From positions 1-21,159 of the IMG/VR virus record IMGVR_UViG_3300009126_000035: a stretch of 21,159 bases of DNA; one strand, given 5' to 3'. Position 1 is the stretch's first letter. Each line of letters begins with the position of its first letter. Shown here piece after piece: positions 9,377 through 16,149 of the stretch. A model generated the notes under the pieces. The model was not told the DNA's origin. It worked only from the letters and a program-made list of their open reading frames with translations, and made no database searches. Source of the stretch: a virus. The position numbers and the translations under genes were made by a program.

Positions 9377-11316
9377 TATCCTGTCACCTGTACTTCCATT
9401 GTTAAGCCCAGCACCGTTAATGGTAGCGGGTCGGTCTGCGTTACTGAGACCTGCGAATCCCTTGAATAGCCAAGAATAGGCATTGTCTTAATGCCTGTGA
9501 ATAGGTCGGGTGCTGCGCCAAGAACATCCGTACCAAAGCCACGCACCGGCAATGGCTTGTTGTTTATCTTAACGCCACTTGACTGATGTAGTTGTGCCGC
9601 AACCCTTGAAATACGTCTTGGTTTGGCGTTGATTGGTCCAGACTGTAGGGCTATATTTATCGGCATGGTTTTGATCTCAACATCAAAGTTGATACCAACC
9701 TCGACACTGCTTGCCTCACGACTCAGGGTTATAGATCCACCCGAGGGTGTGGCATCGTCCATCACCGAACCGTCGCCACGAACACGGCACGACTCACCGT
9801 TAAGGTGGGCAATACCGGTGACCGATGTTGACGCTGGCGAGTTGGTTATTTGTTTCCCTGCGTCGGTGTAATAGTCGTTGTTTAGGGCCTCGATGTGATA
9901 AACATCAGAGCCGTTAATGTTGCGCTTCACATAAACGTAAACAATGTCCTCAACCACAGCAACATCCTTAATATCACCTGCGGTTGTAAACTTGGTCCAG
10001 GCCATTACCTTCTCCACCCGGTTGGTGATAAACACTCCCATTGAGCCATCGCCGTTGACGATGTATAGATAGTTACCCTCGTTTTCCACATCGCCGGTCT
10101 GGCTTGCCATAGACACCGGATTTGATGTGATATGAGGGGCAAGCAGATTTACCTCTGTGGAGACATAGGAGTTTTCAGTATATGTGAACAAGAATTCACG
10201 CACCTGCTTGCCGTTCCTTTGGATGAACATCGTTGCGCCATCCACGTTCAGTGGGCGTACCTTTTTCAGTACCCCAAACGTAGTTTGCCTCAAGACAGAA
10301 ACACTCGCTGGCTTTATCGGGCGCTCTGGAATATGGAATTCACCACCCGAAGTGAATATTTGAAGGTGCCTGCCTGAGACAAGATGGTAGACCGCGTTCA
10401 CCTGGTCGGTATCTAGGGTAATGTCGATGGCCTCGTCGTCACCGCCCACACCGCGATCATAATTAAAGAACTCACCAATCACCGAACCCCATAGGGTTTG
10501 CGGTCTTGACGTTGAGTTAGACATCCACAGGCGTGACTCGTGGAAGGTTACCGTGCCTGGATAGCCGTGGGTTGCTGACCACACAGGCTCCTCCAGTGAG
10601 GCATCCACACCACTGATAGCGTCATTACTGATAAACTCTTTTATTACCGTGCCTGTGATTGTAGTAGAGTTGGTTGAGGTGATGCGAACCACGCCGCCGT
10701 TGCCCTCAAACATACCACCCACATGATCCGAGGTTACGATCGACAGGCTACTGCTGATTGATATGGTGGACCCTATACTATCCCATCCAGTACCTGGTGA
10801 AAAACTCGAGCTATCGTAATCGGTATTAAAATCATAGGTTGGATAATAAGAAAACGAGATCGTTGACATCGTCCACGCCGTATGTGAGCCGGAGCGCATA
10901 ACTTTTCTGGGGGCGTGGTTGTTGTGACAGATGATCAGTGTGTCGGCACTCTGTGTAAAGTTAATCTCTTTGATCTCTGTGGCGCTGTAGGGGGTGGTAA
11001 TATAGTCGTTACCGGAGCCGTTTAGGTTTGTCTGTTTAACGCCGTCCTTGTAAACATACATCTTTGTGTTGGCAAACACCAGCAGGTAGGTTTGGGTAAC
11101 GTTAAACTCAAAGGTAATCAGGCGAACATCTGTGTCACTTAGGCTGTCAATGTATTGCATACCTGGACGTCTTTTAACCCCGCCCTGTCCCAGACAGATA
11201 ACGTTGGTCAGGGTTTGAGCGCCCTTGTAATAGCCGTCATAGTCATGACGCGCTGCCAGCCTGGGATCCAATTCCCCTGCGGTAAATTGAGTTTGTGATA
11301 CGCTGGCCCTTGCCAC
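9376..11316 (-). CDS. Tail nozzle / tail tubular protein B (T7 gp12-like)
   Basis: Predicted tail nozzle protein, 646 residues, which in T7-like virions forms the tip of the short tail below the gp11 adaptor ring. The N-terminus shows the family signature: FTAGELDPRLAARHDYDGYY (11-30), then GGVKRRPGM (45-53). The rest is beta-rich (FEFNVTQTYLLVFANTKMYVY; LWMSNSTSRPQTLWGSVIGE), as expected for the propeller. The start is GTG at 11316, overlapping the upstream TAG in a TAGTG junction; no in-frame ATG lies closer to the conserved start. Coupled translation with the gp11-like gene would help keep the two tail proteins in proportion. Confidence 0.92.
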   Translation of the reverse strand: MARASVSQTQFTAGELDPRLAARHDYDGYYKGAQTLTNVICLGQGGVKRRPGMQYIDSLSDTDVRLITFEFNVTQTYLLVFANTKMYVYKDGVKQTNLNGSGNDYITTPYSATEIKEINFTQSADTLIICHNNHAPRKVMRSGSHTAWTMSTISFSYYPTYDFNTDYDSSSFSPGTGWDSIGSTISISSSLSIVTSDHVGGMFEGNGGVVRITSTNSTTITGTVIKEFISNDAISGVDASLEEPVWSATHGYPGTVTFHESRLWMSNSTSRPQTLWGSVIGEFFNYDRGVGGDDEAIDITLDTDQVNAVYHLVSGRHLQIFTSGGEFHIPERPIKPASVSVLRQTTFGVLKKVRPLNVDGATMFIQRNGKQVREFLFTYTENSYVSTEVNLLAPHITSNPVSMASQTGDVENEGNYLYIVNGDGSMGVFITNRVEKVMAWTKFTTAGDIKDVAVVEDIVYVYVKRNINGSDVYHIEALNNDYYTDAGKQITNSPASTSVTGIAHLNGESCRVRGDGSVMDDATPSGGSITLSREASSVEVGINFDVEIKTMPINIALQSGPINAKPRRISRVAAQLHQSSGVKINNKPLPVRGFGTDVLGAAPDLFTGIKTMPILGYSRDSQVSVTQTDPLPLTVLGLTMEVQVTG

Positions 11317-11888
11317 TACGACCTCGCGTTAATAAGCGGCGATCCCTCGGATGGTGTGATCGTTGGGGTTGCCTGAGAATCGATCGTTCTTGCGCGTGTT
11401 AACGCATTATTAGCCAGGGCAGCATAATACTCTCCCTTGGTCGCAGACTCGGTGATTGGAATCGCAAAAACCGAGGCAAGTTTAAACTCTAACACTTCGG
11501 CAAAATAGGCTGGAAGAAGGGACTCGTCCGGCTTGTAAGTATAGTCAAGCACAATGGATGTCTTATCACTGTACAGCTTCGAGCCATAAATTTGGTAGTT
11601 GTTGTTGCCCGCATCAACGTGTTGAGCCACCAAGAAATCACTTGGCAGTTGGTAGGCATAATCCCACTGGTTAACGGGTGTTGCTGTTAGTCTCGACAGT
11701 GTCGCCTTGGAGGAAGCAAATCTCCATGGATGTTGGGTCAATAGAGCCTCGAATGTAGGCCCATATAAATTAGCGGCCACTAATGCCGCCGTTGAATCGT
11801 CCGTGAAGGATGCTATGGTTTCTTCACCAATCAAAAGCATGGCATTGGATGCTAGATCGATGGCTGTGTAGTTTTTAACTGCTGACAT
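11316..11888 (-). CDS. Tail tubular protein A / head-tail adaptor (T7 gp11-like)
   Basis: Predicted 190-residue adaptor that docks on the portal after packaging and connects it to the nozzle. Family features: an N-terminal helix ASNAMLLIGEETI (13-25), the HPWRFA motif (53-58), and WDYAYQLPSDFL (75-86), followed by beta strands and a C-terminal helix with SxxxFAIPITESxxK. Length is normal for gp11-type proteins. The ATG is 10 bases downstream of an intrinsic terminator and has AAGGA at 11893-11897, so translation starts anew here rather than being coupled to the capsid gene. Confidence 0.93.
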   Translation of the reverse strand: MSAVKNYTAIDLASNAMLLIGEETIASFTDDSTAALVAANLYGPTFEALLTQHPWRFASSKATLSRLTATPVNQWDYAYQLPSDFLVAQHVDAGNNNYQIYGSKLYSDKTSIVLDYTYKPDESLLPAYFAEVLEFKLASVFAIPITESATKGEYYAALANNALTRARTIDSQATPTITPSEGSPLINARS

Positions 11889-11892
11889 AAAA

Positions 11893-11897
11893 TCCTT
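11893..11897 (-). promoter_or_regulatory. Shine-Dalgarno of the gp11-like gene
   Basis: AAGGA lies 4 bases before the ATG at 11888 and directly follows the terminator T tract, so ribosomes can load only on readthrough transcripts or on transcripts starting within the short gap. Confidence 0.65.
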
Positions 11898-11928
11898 AAA
11901 AAAAAGACCCCCACCGAGGCAGGGGCCT
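11898..11928 (-). terminator. Intrinsic terminator after the capsid gene
   Basis: Starting 7 bases after the capsid stop, the minus strand forms a 10-pair GC-rich stem (11905-11928, three G-T wobbles) with a CTCG tetraloop, followed by eight T residues (11898-11905). The position matches T7 T-phi after gene 10. A partial terminator here would give far more capsid mRNA than tail mRNA; readthrough or another promoter is needed for the tail genes. Confidence 0.9.
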
Positions 11929-11935
11929 ATCTTAG

Positions 11936-12760
11936 TTACGCAGTCTCGTCGATCTGTACTTTAACAACACCAGTGTTGTCGATAGTTACAGCACCAGCCT
12001 TGACCTTACCTAGTGATAACCAAGAAACCTTCTCAGGTACGTAGTTAACTTCAGTAGATACGTCAATGCCAACCGCTAAACCAACAGCAGACTTGTGATA
12101 AGCGAAACAGTCACGGATGTTAGAGGCAACTGCCAAACCACCCTCTGTACGAGTTTCGATCATCTTCCACTGGAAGCCCATGAACGAGTTGATCTCACCA
12201 GCCATCAAAACGCGCAATGCGTTGTAGTCAGCAGATGTGATAGTAGAATCGTTCATCATCTTCTCGATTGCCTGTGGAGAGCAAGCCATAACACGATCGC
12301 TCATAGGTACACCGTTATCTGAAAGAACACGAGAGGCTTCTGTAATCTTAGCCAAAGTCATGTTTGTAGAACCGTGAGCAATAGTAGTACCGGCAGACAA
12401 AGCGTCGATAACCAATTGATCAACCTTACGACCAAGAGCGCCAGCGATTGTTTGCGCTAACTCTCTGCGCTCGTCAAAATTAACCTCAACAGCGTCAAAG
12501 ATGTCGGTGTACTCAGGCGCAACATAGTTGCCCAAAGTAGCAGCAACTACTGAGTGACTTACACCCATTGCTGTTACATCGGCTGAACTTGTACCACGAG
12601 CAGCGGCTGAACCTTTACCCATTGTACGGAAGTTGTGTGTATCGCCAACGACACCAGTGCGAACGCGCACCGTATCTCTTAGCTTGCCAGCACCTTGAAA
12701 GGCGTGCTTTACCTCTGCATCAAACTGCTTACTTGCAGCAGAACTTAAACTTGCGGACAT
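11936..12760 (-). CDS. Major capsid protein
   Basis: Predicted 274-residue major capsid protein with HK97-like fold, of the short form found in podoviruses. Recognisable blocks: FDAEVKHAFQGAGKLRDTVRVR (13-34), VVGDTHNFRTMGKG (37-50), EYTDIFDAVEVNFDERRELA (83-102) and ALGRKVDQLVIDAL (108-121), then DNGVPMSDRVMACSP and a beta-rich C-terminus. It follows the scaffold gene, as usual, and precedes a strong terminator. AGGAG at 12767-12771 is 6 bases before the ATG and the leader is 216 bases long and structured, pointing to independent, high expression. Codon choice is noticeably more uniform than in its neighbours (for example GTA, ACT and AAC preferred), consistent with a highly expressed gene; this was judged by eye. 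Confidence 0.93.
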   Translation of the reverse strand: MSASLSSAASKQFDAEVKHAFQGAGKLRDTVRVRTGVVGDTHNFRTMGKGSAAARGTSSADVTAMGVSHSVVAATLGNYVAPEYTDIFDAVEVNFDERRELAQTIAGALGRKVDQLVIDALSAGTTIAHGSTNMTLAKITEASRVLSDNGVPMSDRVMACSPQAIEKMMNDSTITSADYNALRVLMAGEINSFMGFQWKMIETRTEGGLAVASNIRDCFAYHKSAVGLAVGIDVSTEVNYVPEKVSWLSLGKVKAGAVTIDNTGVVKVQIDETA

Positions 12761-12766
12761 TTTATT

Positions 12767-12771
12767 CTCCT
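12767..12771 (-). promoter_or_regulatory. Strong Shine-Dalgarno of the capsid gene
   Basis: AGGAG with a 6-base A/T-only spacer before the ATG at 12760, preceded by an A/T-rich unstructured stretch. This is close to ideal for high initiation. Confidence 0.8.
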
Positions 12772-12806
12772 AAATTAAAAAAACTTTCTTCTTTCAATTC
12801 AGGTGT

Positions 12807-12922
12807 CCGTATTGGGCTGAATCTAGCACTTTATAAGAGCGCCTCAACTTATCAATACGGGTCTTAGATATAAGAGTGTCCGTGTGTGTTATTTTAACAT
12901 TTATGGTTTTTATTAAGTGCTA
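12807..12922 (-). repeat. Interleaved inverted repeats in the capsid leader
   Basis: CCGTATTG (12807-12814, plus strand) is the perfect complement of CAATACGG (12853-12860), and TAGCACTT (12824-12831) that of AAGTGCTA (12915-12922). The second pair extends to GAAT/ATTC with one bulged base. Because one arm of the second pair lies inside the loop of the first, the two helices interleave: in RNA this is pseudoknot topology or two competing hairpins. Confidence 0.6.
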
Positions 12923-12931
12923 ATTCCATTA

Positions 12932-12957
12932 GGGGGTAGGCTCCTAACCACACCCCC
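12932..12957 (-). other. GC-rich hairpin after the scaffold gene
   Basis: The minus strand has GGGGGT pairing with ACCCCC, with an inner GGT/GCC stem and a TAGGA loop. It begins 20 bases after the scaffold stop. No T tract follows, so it is not a classical intrinsic terminator; it could stabilise or process the mRNA, or act as a weak attenuator. Confidence 0.55.
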
Positions 12958-12976
12958 AAACAAGTATCAATGGACG

Positions 12977-13729
12977 CTACTGTCTAACCTCACTAGCCGG
13001 CTGAGATCCAAAGTAATCTCTAAACTTAGACTCAACCTCGGCTCTAAACGAAGGCGAACTTTCGTAACGCGGATCTGCCACCATTTCGTACAGCTTTTCC
13101 TCGCTTATTGAGCTTACCGGTTTAGCGTGGTCTGGCGCAGAGACTTGTGTTTCGCGCATCATCGAGCGCATCTTTTCTAACACCATAAAACCATCAGCAG
13201 TGGTAGCTATTTGCTGAATAGAGCCATACTCACTCTCGTTAAAATTGTTCCTCGCCCAATCGCCAATATCGTTAAGCCTTTGTTGTGCGTCCTTACCAAT
13301 CTTTTTGATCTCGTCCGCCATGTTTGGTTGGCTCTCCACCATATTGTTGACATAGACCCCCAACAGTTGGCTGTGTGCTTCCTGAGATAGTCCCGCCTCA
13401 CTAGCCCACTCGTTGAACTGAACAAGCAAAGGATCGTCCTCGGCAAAAGAACCTTCTACGCCCTCTGGCATTTCTATCTTGTAGCCATCCTCTGGTGCGC
13501 CGGTAAACGAACCCAGCTTAGACTCCAGGCCAGCGTATGCCTTTGCCTGATCAGCCACGGTCTTGTATTTGTTGTTCTTAAACCACTCAGGTGTGTCACC
13601 CTGACCCTGGATCTCGTCTGCAAGAAACCAACCCTCTGGTGCTTCTGTGCTTGCCTCGGTAGTTCCTGTTGTTTCCTCTGTTGTTGTCTCCTCAACGGGA
13701 GCATCACTTAATAATGACTCTTCACTCAT
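12977..13729 (-). CDS. Capsid assembly scaffolding protein
   Basis: Predicted scaffold of 250 residues from the chosen start. It has an acidic, Thr/Glu-rich N-terminus (1-35), a conserved PEWFKNNKYKTVADQAKAY block followed by LGSFTGAPEDGY (about 47-84), helical middle and a charged C-terminus (SSPSFRAEVESKFRDYFG) that may contact the capsid protein. It lies between the Bbp19-like gene and the capsid gene, the usual place. An ATG at 13756 would give nine extra residues, but the ATG at 13729 has AAGGAG six bases upstream and overlaps the previous gene by only 8 bases, so I use 13729. Confidence 0.86.
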   Translation of the reverse strand: MSEESLLSDAPVEETTTEETTGTTEASTEAPEGWFLADEIQGQGDTPEWFKNNKYKTVADQAKAYAGLESKLGSFTGAPEDGYKIEMPEGVEGSFAEDDPLLVQFNEWASEAGLSQEAHSQLLGVYVNNMVESQPNMADEIKKIGKDAQQRLNDIGDWARNNFNESEYGSIQQIATTADGFMVLEKMRSMMRETQVSAPDHAKPVSSISEEKLYEMVADPRYESSPSFRAEVESKFRDYFGSQPASEVRQ

Positions 13730-13961
13730 TGTTGTCTCCTTGTTTGTACGCGCCAAGTTCTTGTCGAACGATGGCGTTCTGAATAGCGCGAATCACGCTG
13801 TTTTGCCCTTCACGGTAATACCCCTGACCCTCTGGTGAGCCAGGAATACATACCGGTGCCTTGATGTAACGATCCTCAAGATGTTTTAAGATCTCTTTAC
13901 CGTCTTGAGTCTTGAACAACCTGGAGATCATTGCATCATAGTCTTTCTGTTTTCGCATCAT
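13722..13961 (-). CDS. Bbp19-like small structural protein
   Basis: A 79-residue protein with the pattern of the Bbp19 family of Bordetella phage BPP-1 and relatives: TQDGKEILKHLEDRYIKAPV (about 18-37), GYYREGQNSVIRAIQNAI (about 47-64). Family members are small virion-associated proteins encoded between portal and scaffold, and this is exactly that place. The precise role is not established. The ATG at 13961 overlaps the portal stop by 4 bases (ATGA); a second ATG follows immediately (13958). Family assignment is from memory of the motif. Confidence 0.7.
   Translation of the reverse strand: MMRKQKDYDAMISRLFKTQDGKEILKHLEDRYIKAPVCIPGSPEGQGYYREGQNSVIRAIQNAIVRQELGAYKQGDNNE
13736..13741 (-). promoter_or_regulatory. 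Shine-Dalgarno deciding the scaffold start
   Basis: AAGGAG with a 6-base spacer to the ATG at 13729. It lies downstream of the alternative ATG at 13756 and so could not serve it. Confidence 0.78.
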
Positions 13962-15520
13962 TGAAGTTGCGACGCCACCTGCTCAACGGCCTGCGGGTTC
14001 TTCATAGCCATTTCAGCCATCTGTGCCTCCGCCTGCTGTTGTTGCATTTGTTGTTTTATCGCAGCCCTCTCTTCAGCATCACGTACCAACGTTGGATCCA
14101 CACCCAACAGTTTGGCGATATGCTCCGGAATAGCCTCAAGATCTAAACCAATCTCTAAAGCCTCGGGTCCTACCATGCCAGCGAACTGAACAAACTGGGC
14201 GATCTTGTTGACCTCGTCCATGTCTTGTTGTTGCGCTAGTGGTGACACAACCTTGATCTCAACCTCCTGATTGCCCACCTTGATAGGCGCAACCTTTTGG
14301 TTCCTGGTTAGGATATCGATAGCACGCTTGACTAGCTTATTGATAAACTCCATCTGTAGGCGACCGAACGACGAGCCAATATCAGACATTAACTCTTGTT
14401 GTCTTATCGAAACCTCTGTCGCTGACTTGGTTGGTCCAGATACTGGCCCCAACTGATCATGGAATAACGCCTTCTTGATTGAGTCACGCAGATCACCCAG
14501 GATCAACTCAGAAACGTTAAAGTTACCACCAGACACTAAAGGCGATAGAGACCCCTCTGCTGCCACAGGTACCACAGCTCCAGGTTGAATGTTAATCGTC
14601 CAAGGATTAAGCACACCGTCGTCCACAGCCTTATAAACGCCGGCTATCTCTTTCTCGGCATTCTTTAAAACATAGCGAACAACCTCATTGGCCGTTTTGA
14701 TATCAGGCAATGCGGTCATCACTGGTCCACGACCGTAGCGCTCACCTGCCACCTTCGACCATCTAAAGACGATCCAGGGTGATGTCTCAAAGTAGTCCTC
14801 AAACACAACGTGCTTGGTTGCTGCCTCGATGATCACATACTCGTAAACCTTCTTCTTGGGGTTGTAGATTGTCGCCTCGATCAGCTCAACCAATTCGTCT
14901 GGCTTTTCTTGAAGCAAAGACTTGACGTTCTCAGAGCATTTGGCCTTCTTCCACACCTGCTTGATGTTTCTTGCTGGGTGGGCGTGTTCCCTAAAGACTG
15001 TCTCGATAGTTCCCTGTGGCCCATCCTCAACAATCAACTCCTTGAGTGGCACAGCACTAAACTTCAGCAATTCATCGCCCTCGCCCTCGTCCAACAACAA
15101 AGCACCTGTACCTACAGCAAGATCTAAGAAGGCCTCGTTGGCCTCCGTTGCTAGGTTGGATGTGTTGATATACGAAAACAAAGTATCGGTCACCTGCTCT
15201 AGTTGTTTATCAATCTTGTTAGCATACTGTTTAGGGATTGCCGTGCCAGCCGATAACTTCGCCCACTTCTTGAATGGCGGGATTAGCGTTGACTGTAAGC
15301 GAGACGCAAACCTTTGTGTGCCTATAAGCGCCGTCGAGTCATATACCCTCGTGTTCTTCTTAGCACCTTCAGCATGAGTGTTAAATATCTCCCTTTGCGG
15401 TAACGCATACTCATAGCACTCCTTCCAATGTGACTCCCAAGACGATCTGTGTTGTTTGGCGACGTTGTAGCGCTTAATGATCGCCTCAACACCGTCCTGG
15501 TTCTTTTTATAGCTTGGCAT
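13958..15520 (-). CDS. Portal / head-tail connector protein (T7 type)
   Basis: Predicted portal of 520 residues, which forms the dodecameric DNA gate at the capsid vertex, binds the terminase during packaging and then the gp11-like adaptor. Family blocks: WESHWKECYEYALPQREIF (28-46), YDSTALIGTQRFASRLQSTL (60-79), WIVFRWSKVAGERYGRGP (249-266), and SATEVSIRQQELMSDIGSSF (366-385) followed by LQMEFINKLVKRAIDIL. The C-terminus (about 487-520) is a Gln/Ala/Met-rich helix suited to the barrel. Length matches T7 gp8-type portals. It starts 3 bases after the preceding stop with a weak GGGGT ribosome site. Confidence 0.95.
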   Translation of the reverse strand: MPSYKKNQDGVEAIIKRYNVAKQHRSSWESHWKECYEYALPQREIFNTHAEGAKKNTRVYDSTALIGTQRFASRLQSTLIPPFKKWAKLSAGTAIPKQYANKIDKQLEQVTDTLFSYINTSNLATEANEAFLDLAVGTGALLLDEGEGDELLKFSAVPLKELIVEDGPQGTIETVFREHAHPARNIKQVWKKAKCSENVKSLLQEKPDELVELIEATIYNPKKKVYEYVIIEAATKHVVFEDYFETSPWIVFRWSKVAGERYGRGPVMTALPDIKTANEVVRYVLKNAEKEIAGVYKAVDDGVLNPWTINIQPGAVVPVAAEGSLSPLVSGGNFNVSELILGDLRDSIKKALFHDQLGPVSGPTKSATEVSIRQQELMSDIGSSFGRLQMEFINKLVKRAIDILTRNQKVAPIKVGNQEVEIKVVSPLAQQQDMDEVNKIAQFVQFAGMVGPEALEIGLDLEAIPEHIAKLLGVDPTLVRDAEERAAIKQQMQQQQAEAQMAEMAMKNPQAVEQVASQLQ

Positions 15521-15523
15521 AAT

Positions 15524-15790
15524 TTACCCCAGTGTGTCTGAAATTCCTTTCTCGTCCTTCTTCCAAGTTAATAGTGAACGACCCCTTCTGCGGCGCTTGC
15601 CGGCAGACATGTTTTTCTTTTCTTGATACTGCTCCGCTCTTAGGCTTCTGTTGCGGTTGGCATCCGCCCTAACCTCGGCCTCTGACTTCTTGGGCTGGGC
15701 TGGTGTGGTAGTCACAGACTTGCTTCTAAAATGGAAACTAAACTTGTCCTCAAACCACTCACGGTTAAAGACGGGTAATAGATGTTTCAT
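15524..15790 (-). CDS. Small basic protein upstream of portal
   Basis: An 88-residue protein of unknown function. It has an aromatic N-terminus (VFNREWFEDKFSFHF), a charged middle and a strongly basic stretch AGKRRRRGRSLLTW (about 63-76). The GR-S-LLT pattern near a small protein's C-terminus just before the portal gene is frequent in podoviruses and siphoviruses, where it remains uncharacterised; a nucleic-acid-binding or virion role would suit the charge but is speculative. Start is well supported by AAGGAG 6 bases before the ATG; the ATG overlaps the preceding stop (ATGA). Confidence 0.68.
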   Translation of the reverse strand: MKHLLPVFNREWFEDKFSFHFRSKSVTTTPAQPKKSEAEVRADANRNRSLRAEQYQEKKNMSAGKRRRRGRSLLTWKKDEKGISDTLG

Positions 15791-16149
15791 TGCTTTCTCC
15801 TTTCTAAATAATTAAATAATTGTTTGGGTGTCACCACCCATGCTGCCCTTATCCCCAGAAGATGCTTCACCACAGTTACGCACGTCATCCACCCCCTAAA
15901 AATAAATCTCTCGTTGTCGCTCTGCTTAACCTTTTGAACGATAAAGCCCTCGTCCTTTAGTATCTGAACAACATCGTCTTTTTTGCCGTATGGCATAATT
16001 CCAACTTCGATATTACATGCGATATGGTCCATTGAAATCCAGTTAAACCCGTCCCACCAAATAGCAGAACAATGTCTAAAACCTTTTGACGTAAATACGT
16101 CCCAAAAATGTAGGGAACTTCTATCCCTGTACACAACATAGTAATCCAT
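15787..16149 (-). CDS. Conserved small phage protein, possible Cys/His hydrolase fold
   Basis: A 120-residue protein of unknown function between TerL and the portal-proximal genes. Visible features: SSLHFWDVFTSKGFRHCSAIWW (11-32), a DHIACN block (41-46), and MTCVTVVKHLLGI followed by VVTPKQLFNYL (88-100, 105-114). The CVxxVKxLLGI...TPxxL ending is a pattern I know from uncharacterised phage proteins near terminase. His26-Cys27 and Cys90 could suggest a papain/NlpC-like core, but this is inference. I use the ATG at 16149, which forms a TGATG junction with the TerL stop, rather than a GTG at 16164 lying inside TerL. Confidence 0.68.
   Translation of the reverse strand: MDYYVVYRDRSSLHFWDVFTSKGFRHCSAIWWDGFNWISMDHIACNIEVGIMPYGKKDDVVQILKDEGFIVQKVKQSDNERFIFRGWMTCVTVVKHLLGIRAAWVVTPKQLFNYLERRKQ

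Larger units (their letters stand above)
12761..12976 (-). promoter_or_regulatory. Capsid gene leader: structured 216-base intergenic region
   Basis: This is the only intergenic region over 50 bases in the window. In transcription order it holds a GC-rich hairpin (12932-12957), an A/T-rich stretch, two interleaved inverted repeats (12807-12922), and the capsid Shine-Dalgarno. Two short direct repeats also occur: GTGTCCGT (plus strand) at 12803-12810 and 12877-12884, and TATAAGAG at 12832-12839 and 12869-12876. TATA-like hexamers occur (TATATC, TATAAA) but no well-spaced -35/-10 pair is convincing, so a promoter is plausible from position but unproven. Confidence 0.5.

Noticed and set aside
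12932-12957. Hairpin as an intrinsic terminator
   Set aside because: No T tract follows the stem; listed as a hairpin only.
13730-13756. Upstream ATG for the scaffold at 13756
   Set aside because: The Shine-Dalgarno AAGGAG lies downstream of it and is ideally spaced for the ATG at 13729.
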